Part shown: one piece after another, positions 23,901 through 34,919 of the stretch | Position numbering within the stretch: the stretch's first letter is position 1 | Layout of the letters: each line of letters starts with the position of its first letter | From: Branchiostoma lanceolatum | Lineage: Eukaryota; Chordata; Leptocardii; Amphioxiformes; Branchiostomatidae | Direction of reading: 5' to 3' | NCBI RefSeq assembly: GCF_035083965.1 | Contig: NC_089727.1 | Coordinates: 8,437,501 to 8,501,500, forward strand | Length of the DNA: 64,000 nucleotides | Position numbers and translations under genes: made by a program | The notes under the pieces: generated by a model | What the model saw: only the letters and a program-made list of their open reading frames with translations | Told to the model about the DNA's origin: nothing | Database searches by the model: none

Positions 23901-26046
23901 TAAAAAAAAACATGTATTGTACATCACTGTAGACGGGGTGTCTTTTTTTCTTTCAACTGTTGTCGAAGATAGTATTTTGAAAGACATAGATGTAGACAAA
24001 GTTTGGCAGTTCCAAGCCCACAGTATTCAGTAGCATGCCTTGTTTGAACCTCAAAAATTTGGCAAGCCCCACAAACAAATCTTTCATTTAGGATTGGCAA
24101 ACTCAAGTTACAAAAAAAAATATCTAAAATATGCTTTAAGCCCCTAACATAGTATCGCTTCTGTCCCATATTTCACATTACTCTGAGCAAGTTTTCTTGA
24201 TTCCATCCTAAACCTCTTAATGAAAAAAAGCATATCAATCTCTGACAATAAAATGAAAAAAAATGAAATGCTATATGCTTAATATAAGCCTTTTCATGGT
24301 GTATGATACTGTAGCTCATAATGATTGAGATGAATGTTTTTTGGCAAGGCCTCTGGGAGGAGGCACTTCTCATGTATTCTTGTTGTATTTTCCAGGCCAG
24401 TTGGTGTGTTTGAGTTTGAGAAGTTTGCTGCGGGCACTAAGGGAATGATGGACGATGTTGTGGCTGTTACACAGAAGGGAGCTGTCACTATCATCGGTAC
24501 ATGTTGCACCAAAACATTACCTACTGTTTTTGTAACATGGTTATGATATATATCACCGTTTTTGATCAGTGTGAAATAAGCTTTTGATTTGTCGGTGTCT
24601 TGTCTAAAATAGCAATGAAGATCATGAATTCAAACACCAATAGGGCTGTGTACTAGTACATTGATTTTATATTGTGATCTGAACCTGTACTTAAACCACT
24701 GTACCTAAATCACTACTGTAACTAGACCATTGTACATGTCCTGACTTGTACATAAACCACTGCACCTGTACCTAAACCACTTAACTTGTACCTAAACCAC
24801 CGTAGATGTATCTAAACCACTGTACTTAAATCACTACTGTAACTTAACCACTGTACCTGTCCTGACCTGTACCTAAACCACTGTACCTGTACCTAAATCA
24901 CTGCACATGTACCTAAACCACCGTAGATGTACCTAAACTGCTGTACGTAAATCACTACTGTAACTTAACCACTGTACCTGTCCTGACCAGTACCTAAACC
25001 ACTGTACCTGTACCTAAACCACTGCACCTGTACCTAAACCACTACACCTGTACCTGCACCTAAACCACTGTAAACTTGTACCTGAACATTTTTTAGGTAC
25101 ACAGCCCTAGCACCAAGAGATTTGGACTATTTCAGCTAACAACATGATATAAATGTTTTTTTCTTCCAGGGGGAGGAGACACAGCGACTTGCTGTGCCAA
25201 GTTTGGCACGGAGGACAAAGTCAGCCATGTCAGCACCGGGGGTGGGGCTAGTCTGGAGCTTCTGGAAGGTCAGTACTGAAAATTGTAGTCATCTTTTAAT
25301 CTCATTACGGTGTCTTTCGCCATGTTGGTGTTTCTGTTAGCATTTCAGTGAATCATAGCTCAAGCATTTTTGGACATCTCTTGACTACTGCTAAATAGCT
25401 CAAAGAATAAGACCACTCGTAGATTCCAGTACGCATGTGCAGTGTCAAAGGTGAAGGCCCCTGAGACATAAACAAACCCGTCTGGATGTTGTTATGCAAA
25501 TAAAGACAATGTCGAGACGAGAACTGTTTTCAAGCCAGGAGCCTTCTTCACCTTTGACACTGCACATGTGTACTCAAATCTACCAGTGGGCTTATACTAG
25601 AGTAGACATTAAAGCTTGCTGACAAAACACAAAAATGCTTTGTACACTGTATGATCCATTGAAATGCAAATAGGGACACCAACTTGGCTGTTAGCTCCTA
25701 CCTGTTTTATTGATATAGAAAGTTTGCGAGTAGGCTTTGGCTAGAAAAAATGGCTTAGATTTTAAGAAATGTTTGGTTTAGTGTACAGTATATATTAGAT
25801 TAGTATACAGTATACAGACAGTGTATACTGTATAGTCACAAGATTTTGATTAGACATATATTTCTTCTTTGAACTGGCTGTTCTTGTCTATTTGTTTGTT
25901 TAAATGGTATATTCTTTTTCTTTTTTTTGAAAGCCAATAGATTCTAAAACACAAGTTGTGGTTGCCACAAAACAACTAATTTTTTTGTTCCTGTGTGTTT
26001 TTCAGGTAAAACATTACCAGGTGTGGCAGCTCTTTCAGACGCCTGA
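17916..26046 (+). CDS. PGK1: Phosphoglycerate kinase, 12 exons, 415 aa
   Basis: This cytosolic glycolytic enzyme transfers phosphate from 1,3-bisphosphoglycerate to ADP. Exons: 17916-17977, 19149-19199, 19708-19860, 19963-20107, 20637-20740, 21109-21228, 22679-22793, 22951-23130, 23675-23751, 24396-24496, 25170-25268 and 26006-26046. All junctions are GT-AG with matching phases and the total is 1248 bases. The usual animal length is 417 aa. Visible hallmarks are [18 protein letters not shown] at the start, substrate-binding DFNVP (residues 23-27) and HLGRPDG (62-68), and GTAHRAHSS. The hinge and nucleotide site show [26 protein letters not shown] and [13 protein letters not shown]. The C terminus is short, ending LSDA. 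No damage is seen. The same frame is open upstream to an ATG at 17727, giving an optional 63-residue extension. Introns carry several short mobile elements. Confidence 0.97.
20462..20517 (-). repeat. Dispersed repeat, ATTGGTTGAAC family
   Basis: It lies in PGK intron 4 and shares CTATGCTATCATTGGTTGAA and GGACAGTCAGG with copies at 21240-21312, 26762-26850, 50185-50270 and 57930-58020 (opposite orientation in some). Confidence 0.6.
20787..21000. mobile_element. MITE, family with ACTGTAAATGCA ends, in PGK intron 5
   Basis: It starts ACTGTAAATGCAGAAATG and ends GGCATTTACAGTA. Inside are alternating CGCGAAC/GTTCGCGG-type words and AAAACCACC blocks that are complementary across the element. The family recurs at 22282, 27593, 29296, 55030, 56163 and 62821. 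Confidence 0.8.
21240..21312 (+). repeat. Dispersed repeat, CAGTTCAACCAATGA family
   Basis: It lies in PGK intron 6. Two sub-copies of AGTTCAACCAAT sit about 40 bp apart, preceded by CTGTCCATCACAATTAGC. It is the reverse orientation of the copy at 20462. Confidence 0.6.
22282..22476. mobile_element. MITE, ACTGTAAATGCA family, in PGK intron 6
   Basis: It begins TACTGTAAATGCAG. The interior (TTTCACCGCGAACTTAAA, then AACATTTTTGTCCAATACTG) is nearly identical to the element at 20787-21000. The right end is eroded. Confidence 0.75.
24642..25108. mobile_element. Element with AGGGCTGTGTAC ends and an internal minisatellite, PGK intron 10
   Basis: AGGGCTGTGTAC at the left is mirrored by GTACACAGCCCT at the right. 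The interior from about 24680 is a minisatellite of ACCTAAACCACTGTACCTGT-like units, around 12-20 bp each, many times over. Relatives without the expanded minisatellite lie at 46759-47080 and 53929-54270. Confidence 0.75.
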
Positions 26047-27342
26047 ACTGAAGCATGGAGAACCACTGTCAAACTGTAGAGGGGACATTTGAAAATAGTC
26101 GGGAAATGGTAGCCTCTATTGGTGCTGTGTTTTCGACACTTGTGTTCAGTACATGAAGGCCTAGGAACAAAATGGTGTGTTTCCAACTGACTCTAAGAAA
26201 TACCTGCTAACCCTAGACTTTTTGGGTGATGGACTCATGGCAAAGGACATAAAAATTTTCGATCTGACTTCTGAGTGATGAAAATCTCGTAGGATTAATT
26301 TTCCAACATGTTCTCATATCTGTTGCAATAGAAAATTCTGCTTCGACATTGTATATCTTTATGATTAAGATCTGATGTTGAAATACCAATGTTTCAATGA
26401 ATTTCAGTTTTACAATATTGTTAAACTGTATTAGTGTATATTTTGTTGGATCATTTTGTTTTTTGGGGGCTGAAATCTAAGAAAAAAAATCCATACTTAT
26501 ACTGACCCTGATTTTTATCAGGACTGATCATGAAATTGGAAACAAAACATTGATTTTCCTAGGCCTTAACAATGCACATTTGCACCTCTTAGTATTTGTG
26601 GCCAAGGGGAACAGTGGAACTGAGAAACCCCTGTAAAAAATGACTGTACTTTTTCAGATATATATCATACAATGTAGGTGTACCATGTTTTCAAAGTCTT
26701 GTAACAATTTTGGCAATTGACTTTTGGAAGTAAATTTGGATCTAGCTGTGTGAGAATAGACTGATCTTGACTGTCCATCACAATTACCGGTAGCAGTTCA
26801 ACCAATGATGGCATGGCAATTTAGCAATTTGACCAATGACAAAGCTGGTGCATGTCTGTGAAAAACTTGCATTTTCAAGTTCTTAATTTGTATTTTTACA
26901 CCTTGACAGAGGTGGGCAGGGCTTTTGGACCTGTCTATTTGCAAAAGTCGCGTAAAAGATTGGTAGTGATGAAATTTACCATGTAAGGAACTGTTGAAAA
27001 GCAAAGATATCTAAAGGTATCATATTGATGATTTTCAATGCTAAATGTATAAATGCAAATGAAGGCTTAGCCATACATGTTTAAAGCACCGATTTCTGTG
27101 AAACAACAGATATTTATATAGCTTAGCTATAAGTATTGTTCTATATCTGAGAGAACATATTTCATATTGGTGAAATGCTTTACTTGGGAGTTGTGTGTTT
27201 ATAAACACATACATTAAAAGTGTTGTTGTACGCTGTCTATGGTGGAGACAATTGAATTGTATGTGGAACAGACTGTTTATTGTTGTGTTACAAAATAGGT
27301 TTCTGCTGGCTAAACTCCTGTGGCATGTTATCTGCCTATTTG

Positions 27343-27404
27343 GCCAAATTCTGCTCTTTCCAGCCAAATTCTGCTCTTTCCAGCCAAATTCTGCTCTTTC
27401 CAGC
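27343..27404. repeat. Tandem repeat, 20 bp x 3
   Basis: CCAAATTCTGCTCTTTCCAG is repeated three times without change. Confidence 0.9.
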
Positions 27405-27592
27405 CACCTCTGGAGCCTGGTAGAGGCTGTAGCTAGGATAAGACTGGAGTTAAGAAAGGGGATGGCGAGGAAAAGGTAGATAGTGAACTATCAAATCTGC
27501 TGCCATCTTCACACATGGATTAAGGTCCCATAGCGTTTATTTTTTGAGGCAGTAGGGACAGTGGGTTATCATCCACTGTTTCTGGGGCAGGG

Positions 27593-27814
27593 TACTTAAA
27601 ATGCAGAAATGATCGCAGCTGTTTTATGTTTGCGGTTTTCAGAGTAAGCTCTTCAATGCGAAGTTAAAACCACCGCAAATTTTTTTGGCCTCCTACCCTT
27701 TTGTCACGTCTTCTATTGTCTCAAATGCAAACTTAAAACCACCATGAACACTCAATTTTTTTTCTCCCTACCGCAAAATCAAAACCATGCAGACTTAAAA
27801 TGTATTTACTGTAT
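27593..27814. mobile_element. MITE, ACTGTAAATGCA family (diverged)
   Basis: It starts TACTTAAAATGCAGAAATG and has GTTTGCGGTTTT, AAAACCACCGC and a right end AAAATGTATTTACTGTA. It is clearly related to 20787-21000 but more eroded. Confidence 0.6.
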
Positions 27815-28065
27815 ATATTGGAAGGCCTATGCATCCTCTCCTTCCACTGTCCTTTGCCTCTCCAACCGAAGTCAGGTACCCATTTTTACACCTGGGTGGA
27901 GGGAGGAACGTTGTGTAAAGTGCCTTTCCCAGGGGCACAACATAACAGCAATCGAACCCAGGACATATGGGTGCTGGGCCAAACACCTACAGTATATAGC
28001 CTGAGTACCAACCTCCGTAGTGACCGCTGGCTCAAAAGAATTCGCTTGCTAACCACGGTTCCAAT
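27815..28065 (-). repeat. tRNA-derived SINE-like sequence
   Basis: On the minus strand a B-box-like CCTGGGTTCGATTGC is followed by TTGTGCCCCTGGGAAAGGC and a TTACACCTGGGT-like region in reverse. This arrangement is common to a dispersed family in marine deuterostomes as I remember it. An A-box-like GGTTAGCAAGCG lies further upstream. Boundaries are approximate. Confidence 0.4.
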
Positions 28066-28445
28066 TCCTTAATACCGCGTGTGTTCTGAATCTTCAGAAT
28101 ATACTTCATAATCTGCTTGTTTATCCACTGCCACAACTCTTTGTGTGGTGTTCATCGGTAGAGTTTAGTTGGGGCTCATTCCATGTTGATTTTCAGTATA
28201 TTTGAATTCAGATACCCAGTTAAACAGCGAAAGTCATCACGATCTAGATAAATGCATCAGAGTACAGTTGTACCTAATTTCGTGCACCTATGGCGAAAAC
28301 AAGTAAACACCTACCCTTCTAGATATATCGTCAAACATAAATCTAGGATATATGGTAAATAAACGGCATCGTTAGCTCGTTTTCATGCAACTGACGACCA
28401 TGATGTGACACGTCCTTCCCAAATAACCATAACAAATGTATCATG

Positions 28446-28509
28446 TTTATGACGTCATATGTTTATGACGTCTAATGATGTTTATGACGTCTAATGATGT
28501 TTATGACGT
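28446..28509 (+). promoter_or_regulatory. Cluster of four TTTATGACGT (CRE/ATF-like) sites
   Basis: TTTATGACGT occurs at 28446, 28462, 28481 and 28500, spaced 16-19 bp. The first continues into a full TGACGTCA. The cluster sits 330-390 bp upstream of a TATA box at 28830, and another TGACGTCA is at 28781. Regulation by bZIP factors of the CREB/ATF type is an inference from the motif. Confidence 0.6.
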
Positions 28510-28691
28510 GTCACCTAAAAAACACACTCCTTCCCAATTTCGTCATGGAATAGTCCACGGTTCGTTGTGCCCCGGTCACGTGACCAGTACATCTTGCTCA
28601 GAGCTGCTTAGAGCAGAGTGCACTGGTCACAAAATGGGAGAAATTACAAGTTGTACGACCACAACATAGTGTAACAAGGATTGAAAACGAT

Positions 28692-28915
28692 TCCAGAGGT
28701 CAAATTCTACATAAAGTCACAGTATCACTGCATTTCATTCGATAAAGAGGGAGAAAAGTACTTCTAAAAACGACGGCTGGTGACGTCATCGACCAGCCTA
28801 GGTCACAGTGCACTCGAGCTAACCGAGGGTATAAAAGTCCGTCGAACTGCTCATTTCACTGCTTGCTTACTTCTAGAGCAGACGCGAAAAAATTTTGCTG
28901 CTTTCACAGCGACCC
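28692..28915 (+). promoter_or_regulatory. TATA promoter of the Glu-rich gene (copy 1)
   Basis: It contains TGACGTCA at 28781-28788 and TATAAAA at 28830-28836, 133 bp before the ATG. Transcription probably starts near 28860. The whole block is repeated at 34261-34490. Confidence 0.7.
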
Positions 28916-28968
28916 TGTATTTGTGACTTTATTTTGTTTCCACGAACTATCGATATCTTCATCGAGCA

Positions 28969-31900
28969 ATGGCTTCCAGCCAAGAAAATGCATACAGGCT
29001 CGACTTTGTCGAGCTGAACGAGAGTGTACGGAAAATCAGACTGCGGGAGCGCCTTCTCCAAGAACGGGGCATTCAACTCCCTAAGGTGAGTCATCTAGTG
29101 GTTGCAAGATGAAGTTTTACACGAATGTCGTCCGCAAATGTTCTGAACTTAAGCTGGAATAGGATCAATAAGTTTCAACGACTTCGATACAGGTGTTCCA
29201 AACCTGTTTACGTTTATAACTTCACGACTGATGTTCTAGAACGCATTACATTGCTGCCGCTGTTCCACTAGCTTACGTAAAGCACGTATTCCTAGTACTG
29301 TAAATGCAGAAATGTTCGCGGGGATTTAATTTCGCGGCAGGAAAGGAAAAAGAGTGTTCTCGGTGGTTTTGAGTTCGCGTTTGAAACAGTAGTTCATCTC
29401 GAAAACCGCGAACATAAAACCACTTTCTTCATTCAAGTATTTGTAAGTCTCCTTCCTCCAGGATATATTAATATTAAACAAATCAAACTCAACTTATATT
29501 TCCAACATCACAAAGTGACGGGAAGAAGCCGAACCTATGAATTATAGTAGTTATAGATCCATTGTTTTAGATTAGTATTAAAAGTCCTGTCAGTGTCATC
29601 ATGTGATCGTTACCATGTATTTTGTATCCATATGACTGTACTTAGCCCGTGATAGGGGATGAATGTACAATAATGGTTATTATTAATATCATACATATGT
29701 CTTTATTCTACCCCAGGCGCCATCCAAGCGTCAGACTGTAGCAGCTGCACCCGTTCCCATTTCGATCTCGGAGGGTGACGTGGTGACCCGTCAGGAACCG
29801 CTGTCGCAACCGCAGGAGAAGGTACGTCACCCTCGCTAATATTTTCCCTTCTTCACTGGAACATTTTAGACTAAACGCATCTCATCCATAGTCAATTTTT
29901 GATGAGAGAAAAATCATACAATAAAGTAACACCGCCCATATGCTGCACAGTCCGGTATCTGTCCTTGGTGCTGATTTGACCACACGAGTTCTTATTGACA
30001 GTAGCACATGACGTTTTTGCATACAAATCTCATACGTAGTCAATTAGTTAGTTGTTTGTTTTTTTAATGAGAGAAAAAATCACACAGAAAGTAACACCAC
30101 TCATATGCTGTACAGTCCGGTATCTGTCCTTGGTGCTGATTTGACCATACGAGTTCTTATTGACTGTAGCACATAACGTTTTTGCATACAAATCTCATAC
30201 GTAGTCAATTAGTTAGTTGTTTTTTTTTCATTGAGAGAAAAAAATCACACAGAAAGTAACACCGCTCATATGCTGTACAGTCCGGTATCTGTCCTTGGTG
30301 CTGATTTGACCATACGAGTTCTTATTGACAGTAGCACATGACGTTTTTGCATACAAATCTCATACGTAGTCAATTAGTTAGTTGTTTGTTTGTTTGTTTT
30401 TTTAATGAGAGAAAAAATCACACAGAAAGTAACACCACTCATATGCTGTACAGTCCGGTATCTGTCCTTGGTGCTGATTTGACCACACGAGTTCTTATTG
30501 ACAGTAGTACATGACGTTTTTGCATACAAATCTCATACGTAGTCAATTAGTTAGTTGTTTGTTTTTTTAATGAGAGAAAAAATCACACAGAAAGTAACAC
30601 CACTCATATGCTGTACAGTCCGGTATCTGTCCTTGGTGCTGATTTGACCACACGAGTTCTTATTGACTGTAGCACATGACGTTTTTGCATACAAATCGCA
30701 TACGTAATCAATTAGTTAGTTGTTTGTTTGTTTTTTTAATGAGAGAAAAAAATCACACAGAAAGGAACACCGCTCATATGCTGTACAGTCCGGTATCTGT
30801 CCTTGGTGCTGATTTGACCACGCGAGTTCTTATTGACTGTAGCACATGATGTATTTGCTTACAAATCTAATCTGTAGTCAATTAGTTAGTATTCTGTAAT
30901 GTGTGTAAAATAATAAGCAAAGTAAAGTAACACCGCCCATATGCTGTACAGTCCGGCATCTGTCCTTGGTGCTGATTTCATCAAACGTGTTCTTATTGAC
31001 TGTAGCACATGGCAAAGAAAGGGCTAGCTTACGTACATTGACATCAACCGTGTATGAAGAATAGAGAAGTTTTACATGCTAAAGATACATTGTTGTAGCT
31101 AATGTACTTCTTCTGTGATGGCAGATGTAGATGTAATGTAAATCCTATACCTACTTTTTTTTACTTTCTTGTATCGAAGTAAATCTTATTATGATATATA
31201 GTAAAGGACATATAGAAACACTTCCACAGCGTTTTAGCAGCTGAGCGCCCTCTCTCATATTTTTCTTATCTAAACCTGTTATTGTATATTACAGAACACT
31301 TCCTCGAGTAATCCTACTCTGGTGGACAGGTCGAACGTCCCATGCTCTGTACCAAACAAGGTGAGTTCTGATCTAGAAAGAGAAAGAGACATCTTGCAAA
31401 TGTGCCAGTAAGAATTTATAAGACTCGCTGACTAAATTGTGTTCTTGTGGACATTACTTGTTTGTTTTCTTGTTTGTCTTGTTGTTTTCTTGTTTGCTCT
31501 ATGTCTGAAGAGAATTCCTTTGCGGCCAAACTTATCATGTCTTTTTTACTTGTTGTAAACAGGGAGCATCTGCACCGACTGTGTATGGGGAAAAGAAGGG
31601 GAGAGAGATGGAAGAGGAGGAGATGGAAGGGAAAGAGGAGGAGATGGAAGAGCAAGAGGAGGAGGAGGAGGAGGAGGACATAGAACAGAAGGAGATGAAG
31701 AAGGAGATGGAGATGGAAGAGGAGGAGAGGGAAGAGAAGAATGAGGAGAGGAAAAAGGAGATGGAAGAGATGGATGAGATGGAAGAGGAAGAGGAGATGG
31801 AACACAAGGAGATGAAGAAGGAGGAGGAGATGGAAGAGAGAAAGGAGGAGATGGAAAATAGGGAAGAAGAGATGGAAGAGAATGAGACGAAGTTGGATGA

Positions 31901-33266
31901 GGAGATGGAAGAGAAGGAGGAGATAGAAGAGGATGAGGAGATGGAAGACAAGAAGGAGATGGAAGAGAAGGAGGAGAAGGAGGAGACGATGGAAGATAAG
32001 GAGGAGGAGATGGAGGAGAAGGAGGAGGAGATGGAAGAGAAGGACGAAGAGATGGAAGAGAAGAAGGAGATAGAAGAGGATGTGGAGATGGAAGACAAGA
32101 AGGAGATGGAAGAGAAGGAGGAGAAGGAGGAGACGATAGAAGGGAAGGAGACGATGGAAGAGAAGGAGGAGGAGACGGAAGAGGAGGTGGAGACGGAAGA
32201 AAAGGAGGAGGAGATGGAAGAGAAGGAGGAGGAGATAGAAGAGAAGGAGGAGATGGAAGAGAAGGAGGAGATGGAAGAGAAGGAGACGAAGAAGAAGGAG
32301 GAGATGGAAGAGAAGGAGGAGGAGATGGAAGAGGAGGAGACGAAGAAGGATGAGGAGATGAAAGAGAAGGAAGAGGAGATGGAAGAAAAGGAGACGAAGA
32401 AGAAGGATGAGGAGATGGAAGAGAAGGAGGAGGAGATGGAAGAGAAGGAGACGAAGAAGAAGGATGAGGAGATGGAAGAGAAGGAGGAGGAGATGGAAGA
32501 GAAGGAGACGAAGAAGAAGGAGGAGGAGATGGAAGAGAAGGAGACGAAGAAGAAGGAGGAGGAGATGGAAGAGAAGGAGGAGGAGATGGAAGAGAAAGAG
32601 ACGAAGAAGAAGGATGAGGAGATGGAAGAGAAGGAGGAGGAGATGGAAGAGAAGGAGACGAAGAAGAAGGATGAGGAGATGGAAGAGAAGGAGGAGGAGA
32701 TGGAAGAGAAGGATGAGGAGATGGAAGAGAAGGAGGAGGAGATGGAAGAGAAGGAGGAGGAGATGGAACAGAAGGAGGAGGAGATGGAAGAGAAGGATGA
32801 GGAGGAGGAGATGGAAGAGAACGAGGAGGAGCTGGAGAAGTTCGTGGAGCTCCTCTGCAGGACGGTCTTTCGGGACGCCTACAGGGAGCTCCGGGAGAAC
32901 ACATCCTCCCAAGATCAGGAACTGGAAAATGCTGTCCATCTCCTCTCATCTACCGCTATATTCCAAGCTCGCGTAGAGCTTGAAGGAGAGATGACTTCAT
33001 CTTGTGGATCGGAATTAGAGGAAGAGGAGAACTCCAACATTGAGGATGAAGTAGAGGAGCTGGGTCTCCATCGGGAGGAGATGGAACAGGCCATGACGAC
33101 GGAGACATCAGAGAGGCCTTATGATAAAGAAATCCTTAACGAAGAGAAGGAGGGAGAGAAGAAACCTAGGACGGGGTGGAAAGCACGGGGGAAGAGGGTG
33201 GCCAGGAGGCTGAGAAGGGCATTCTCCCTCTTCGCCTCGTGCTGTCGACCCCGTGTCGATTCATAG
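28969..33266 (+). CDS. Glu-rich repetitive protein, 4 exons, 663 aa
   Basis: I do not recognise the family. Exons are 28969-29085, 29717-29821, 31295-31360 and 31563-33266, all phase 0 with GT-AG borders. An AATAAA follows at 33280. The start MASSQENAYRLDFVELNESV gives a short charged helix (residues 1-39), then a Pro/Ser-rich linker to about 105. Residues ~107-520 are a degenerate Glu-rich array (EEMEEKE units, with about eight ETKKK insertions), predicted to be an extended charged helix or coiled coil. A non-repetitive segment with LEKFVELLCRTVF near 525 follows. The last 35 residues are basic (GKRVARRLRRAF) and end in CCRPRVDS, which could be nuclear targeting or a palmitoylated membrane anchor. 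The coding strand of the array is almost pure purine. Confidence 0.75.
29296..29425. mobile_element. MITE, ACTGTAAATGCA family, in Glu-rich gene intron 1
   Basis: It starts TACTGTAAATGCAGAAATG followed by TTCGCGG and has a matching CCGCGAACATAAAACCACTT at the right. The right terminal repeat is incomplete. Confidence 0.7.
29895..31015. repeat. Tandem array, ~165 bp unit x 7, in intron 2
   Basis: The word GTCCGGTATCTGTCCTTGG starts at 29950, 30115, 30280, 30453, 30619 and 30789, with a variant at 30951, so periods run 162-173 bp. The middle five units are nearly identical. They differ mostly in a GTTTGTTT/T-run and in CACCGC versus CACCAC. The outer units are diverged, as expected if the array grew by internal unequal exchange. 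Confidence 0.95.
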
Positions 33267-33279
33267 AGTAGTTTAAAAG

Positions 33280-33285
33280 AATAAA
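33280..33285 (+). terminator. Poly(A) signal of the Glu-rich gene
   Basis: AATAAA lies 13 bases after the stop codon, an unusually short 3' UTR. A second candidate region lies near 33350, so use of this one is not certain. Confidence 0.5.
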
Positions 33286-33289
33286 TGAA

Positions 33290-34260
33290 AAAAATGTTAA
33301 CATGAGTAGAATTAGTGTGTTGTATCTGTATGTGATATTACTATATTTATATTAAAAAGAATGGAATATATTCTGGTTCTTCGTTTGTTTTTTTGTCCAG
33401 CAGTGTTATCTTTAGTAAACGTGAAAATTATCTTGTTTTAAAGTCTGAAAACAGGCTTATAGAACAAGCTCCTGGTGGCTAAATCTATAACACGTCTTTC
33501 CAACATCAAAGACTATCTGTAACCGAAAGATCTTACTGATCTAACTAGAACATTAGATACAACAGCCCTCTAGTACACGTTCCCACAAAAATTATTGAGA
33601 ACACAGTGCTGTCAAAAGCCGTGTTTTCAGTGTGAAAGGAGTGTGATGGGAGTGATGAAGTAAAGGCTGAAGTTGTCGTAGGAAATCGAACAGGGTCGAC
33701 TAGCAGATGTTGGAACGAAAGATAATTGTGTGACGAAAGATTATAAGTTGTTACGGGAGAACTGATGATGTTCAAATATATGTCTAATCAACTCATTACT
33801 CACACGAAATGATGGATGCATGAATGTAGGTGGCGCTTATTATGGGCTCCTCGCCAGTACCTTAAGATTATCCTTTCTAATGTCATCTAGATGTTTGCAA
33901 ATACGTCTAGACCTATTTGGGAAAGTATCTACTGCCTTTAAGTCCCCTTTTTTTTATTTTGAATGTACCCCTTTTGGCCGTCCCGCTACACAATATCGTC
34001 CACTGCGCATGCGTTCGTTAATACAAAGTATATGCGACGCCATCACAGCACGCTGTGAATCCTGAATATGACGTCACGCATCTCATTTACTCACTCATTT
34101 GCATCTCATTTGCATTCGTATTGGAATAGCTAAAATTGCACTATTTGAGTACGTTTGAACACAAATTTCCGGCTGAATTGTCACATCAAAAATATTCATT
34201 TTAGTCAAAGAAAAAACCGTTAGAAAATTATCTGAAATAGCAACTTTTTAACTTCATTCT
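33290..34260. other. Intergenic spacer
   Basis: I see no gene or recognisable repeat here. TTTGCATCTCATTTGCAT near 34090-34115 is a locally repeated word. Confidence 0.4.
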
Positions 34261-34490
34261 AGAGGTCCCATTCTGCAGAAGTTCACAGTATCACTGCATT
34301 TCATTAGATAAAGAGGGAGAAAATTACTTCTGAAGACGACGGCTGATGACGTCATCGACCTAGCCTGGGTAACAGCGCACTCGAGCTAACCGAGGGTATA
34401 TAAGTTCGTAGCAAAACGAACTGCTCATTTCACTGCTTGCCTACTTTCAGATGCAGACGTGAAAGTTTTTTGCTGCTTTCACATCGAACC
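34261..34490 (+). promoter_or_regulatory. Second copy of the Glu-rich gene promoter, without a gene
   Basis: This block aligns end to end with 28692-28915. Shared words include CACAGTATCACTGCATTTCA, TGACGTCATCGACC, CACTCGAGCTAACCGAGGGT and CTGCTCATTTCACTGCTTGC. It keeps TGACGTCA (34347-34354) and a TATATAAG box (34397). The region after the presumed start site has no matching coding exon, and stop codons appear at once. Confidence 0.75.
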
Positions 34491-34919
34491 TACTAGTACT
34501 CGTCATGTAAATAAATACTAGATATCGCTCTTAGTACATAGTAACTAAATAATGACCTCATGTATCGCATGTGTGCTGAATAAGATTTTATTTCATGCTG
34601 AAAACAATGAATGGTCTGTTATCAGTTGAGTCCAGTCATCGGAAAATGCTATCATAGTAGTGTCAGTGTTTGGGACGGAAGGTATGGGGAGGGGCGGCAT
34701 AGTAAAACAAGTTCGCGAGATGATGAGTTCGCGAAGGGAAGGTCTCCGCGAATCTAGCGAACTTAATTTTCTCGCGAATATTAATAGACTTACAGTATGG
34801 CGTGGGTTGTTTCACATACATATTTACATACAAATCGTAATAACAATATGCTTAGGTGAGGTTGACCATTCTACCACTGAATTTATATAATAAACGTCTC
34901 GTTGTCCTACCGATATATA

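Larger units (their letters stand above)
26047..28439. other. Spacer after PGK: 3' UTR, then repeats
   Basis: The first part is probably the PGK 3' untranslated region, but I found no decisive AATAAA. Further on are a copy of the CAGTTCAACCAATGA repeat (26762-26850), a 20 bp x 3 tandem repeat (27343-27404), a MITE (27593-27814) and a tRNA-derived SINE-like sequence (27815-28065). No gene is supported. Confidence 0.5.

Noticed and set aside
29895-31015. CRISPR-like array
   Set aside because: The repeats are 165 bp and contiguous without unique spacers, and the window is animal DNA.
31416-32949. Long antisense open frames (up to about 500 codons, Leu/His- or Pro/Ser-rich) opposite the Glu-rich exon
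   Set aside because: They are the mirror image of a purine-only repeat, which can hardly contain stop codons on the other strand. They lack exon signals or any non-repetitive domain, and the plus-strand frame has good splice sites and sensible ends.
32407-32976. Plus-strand Arg/Trp-rich frame overlapping the Glu-rich exon
   Set aside because: It is a frame shift of the same repeat with no start context and no continuation.
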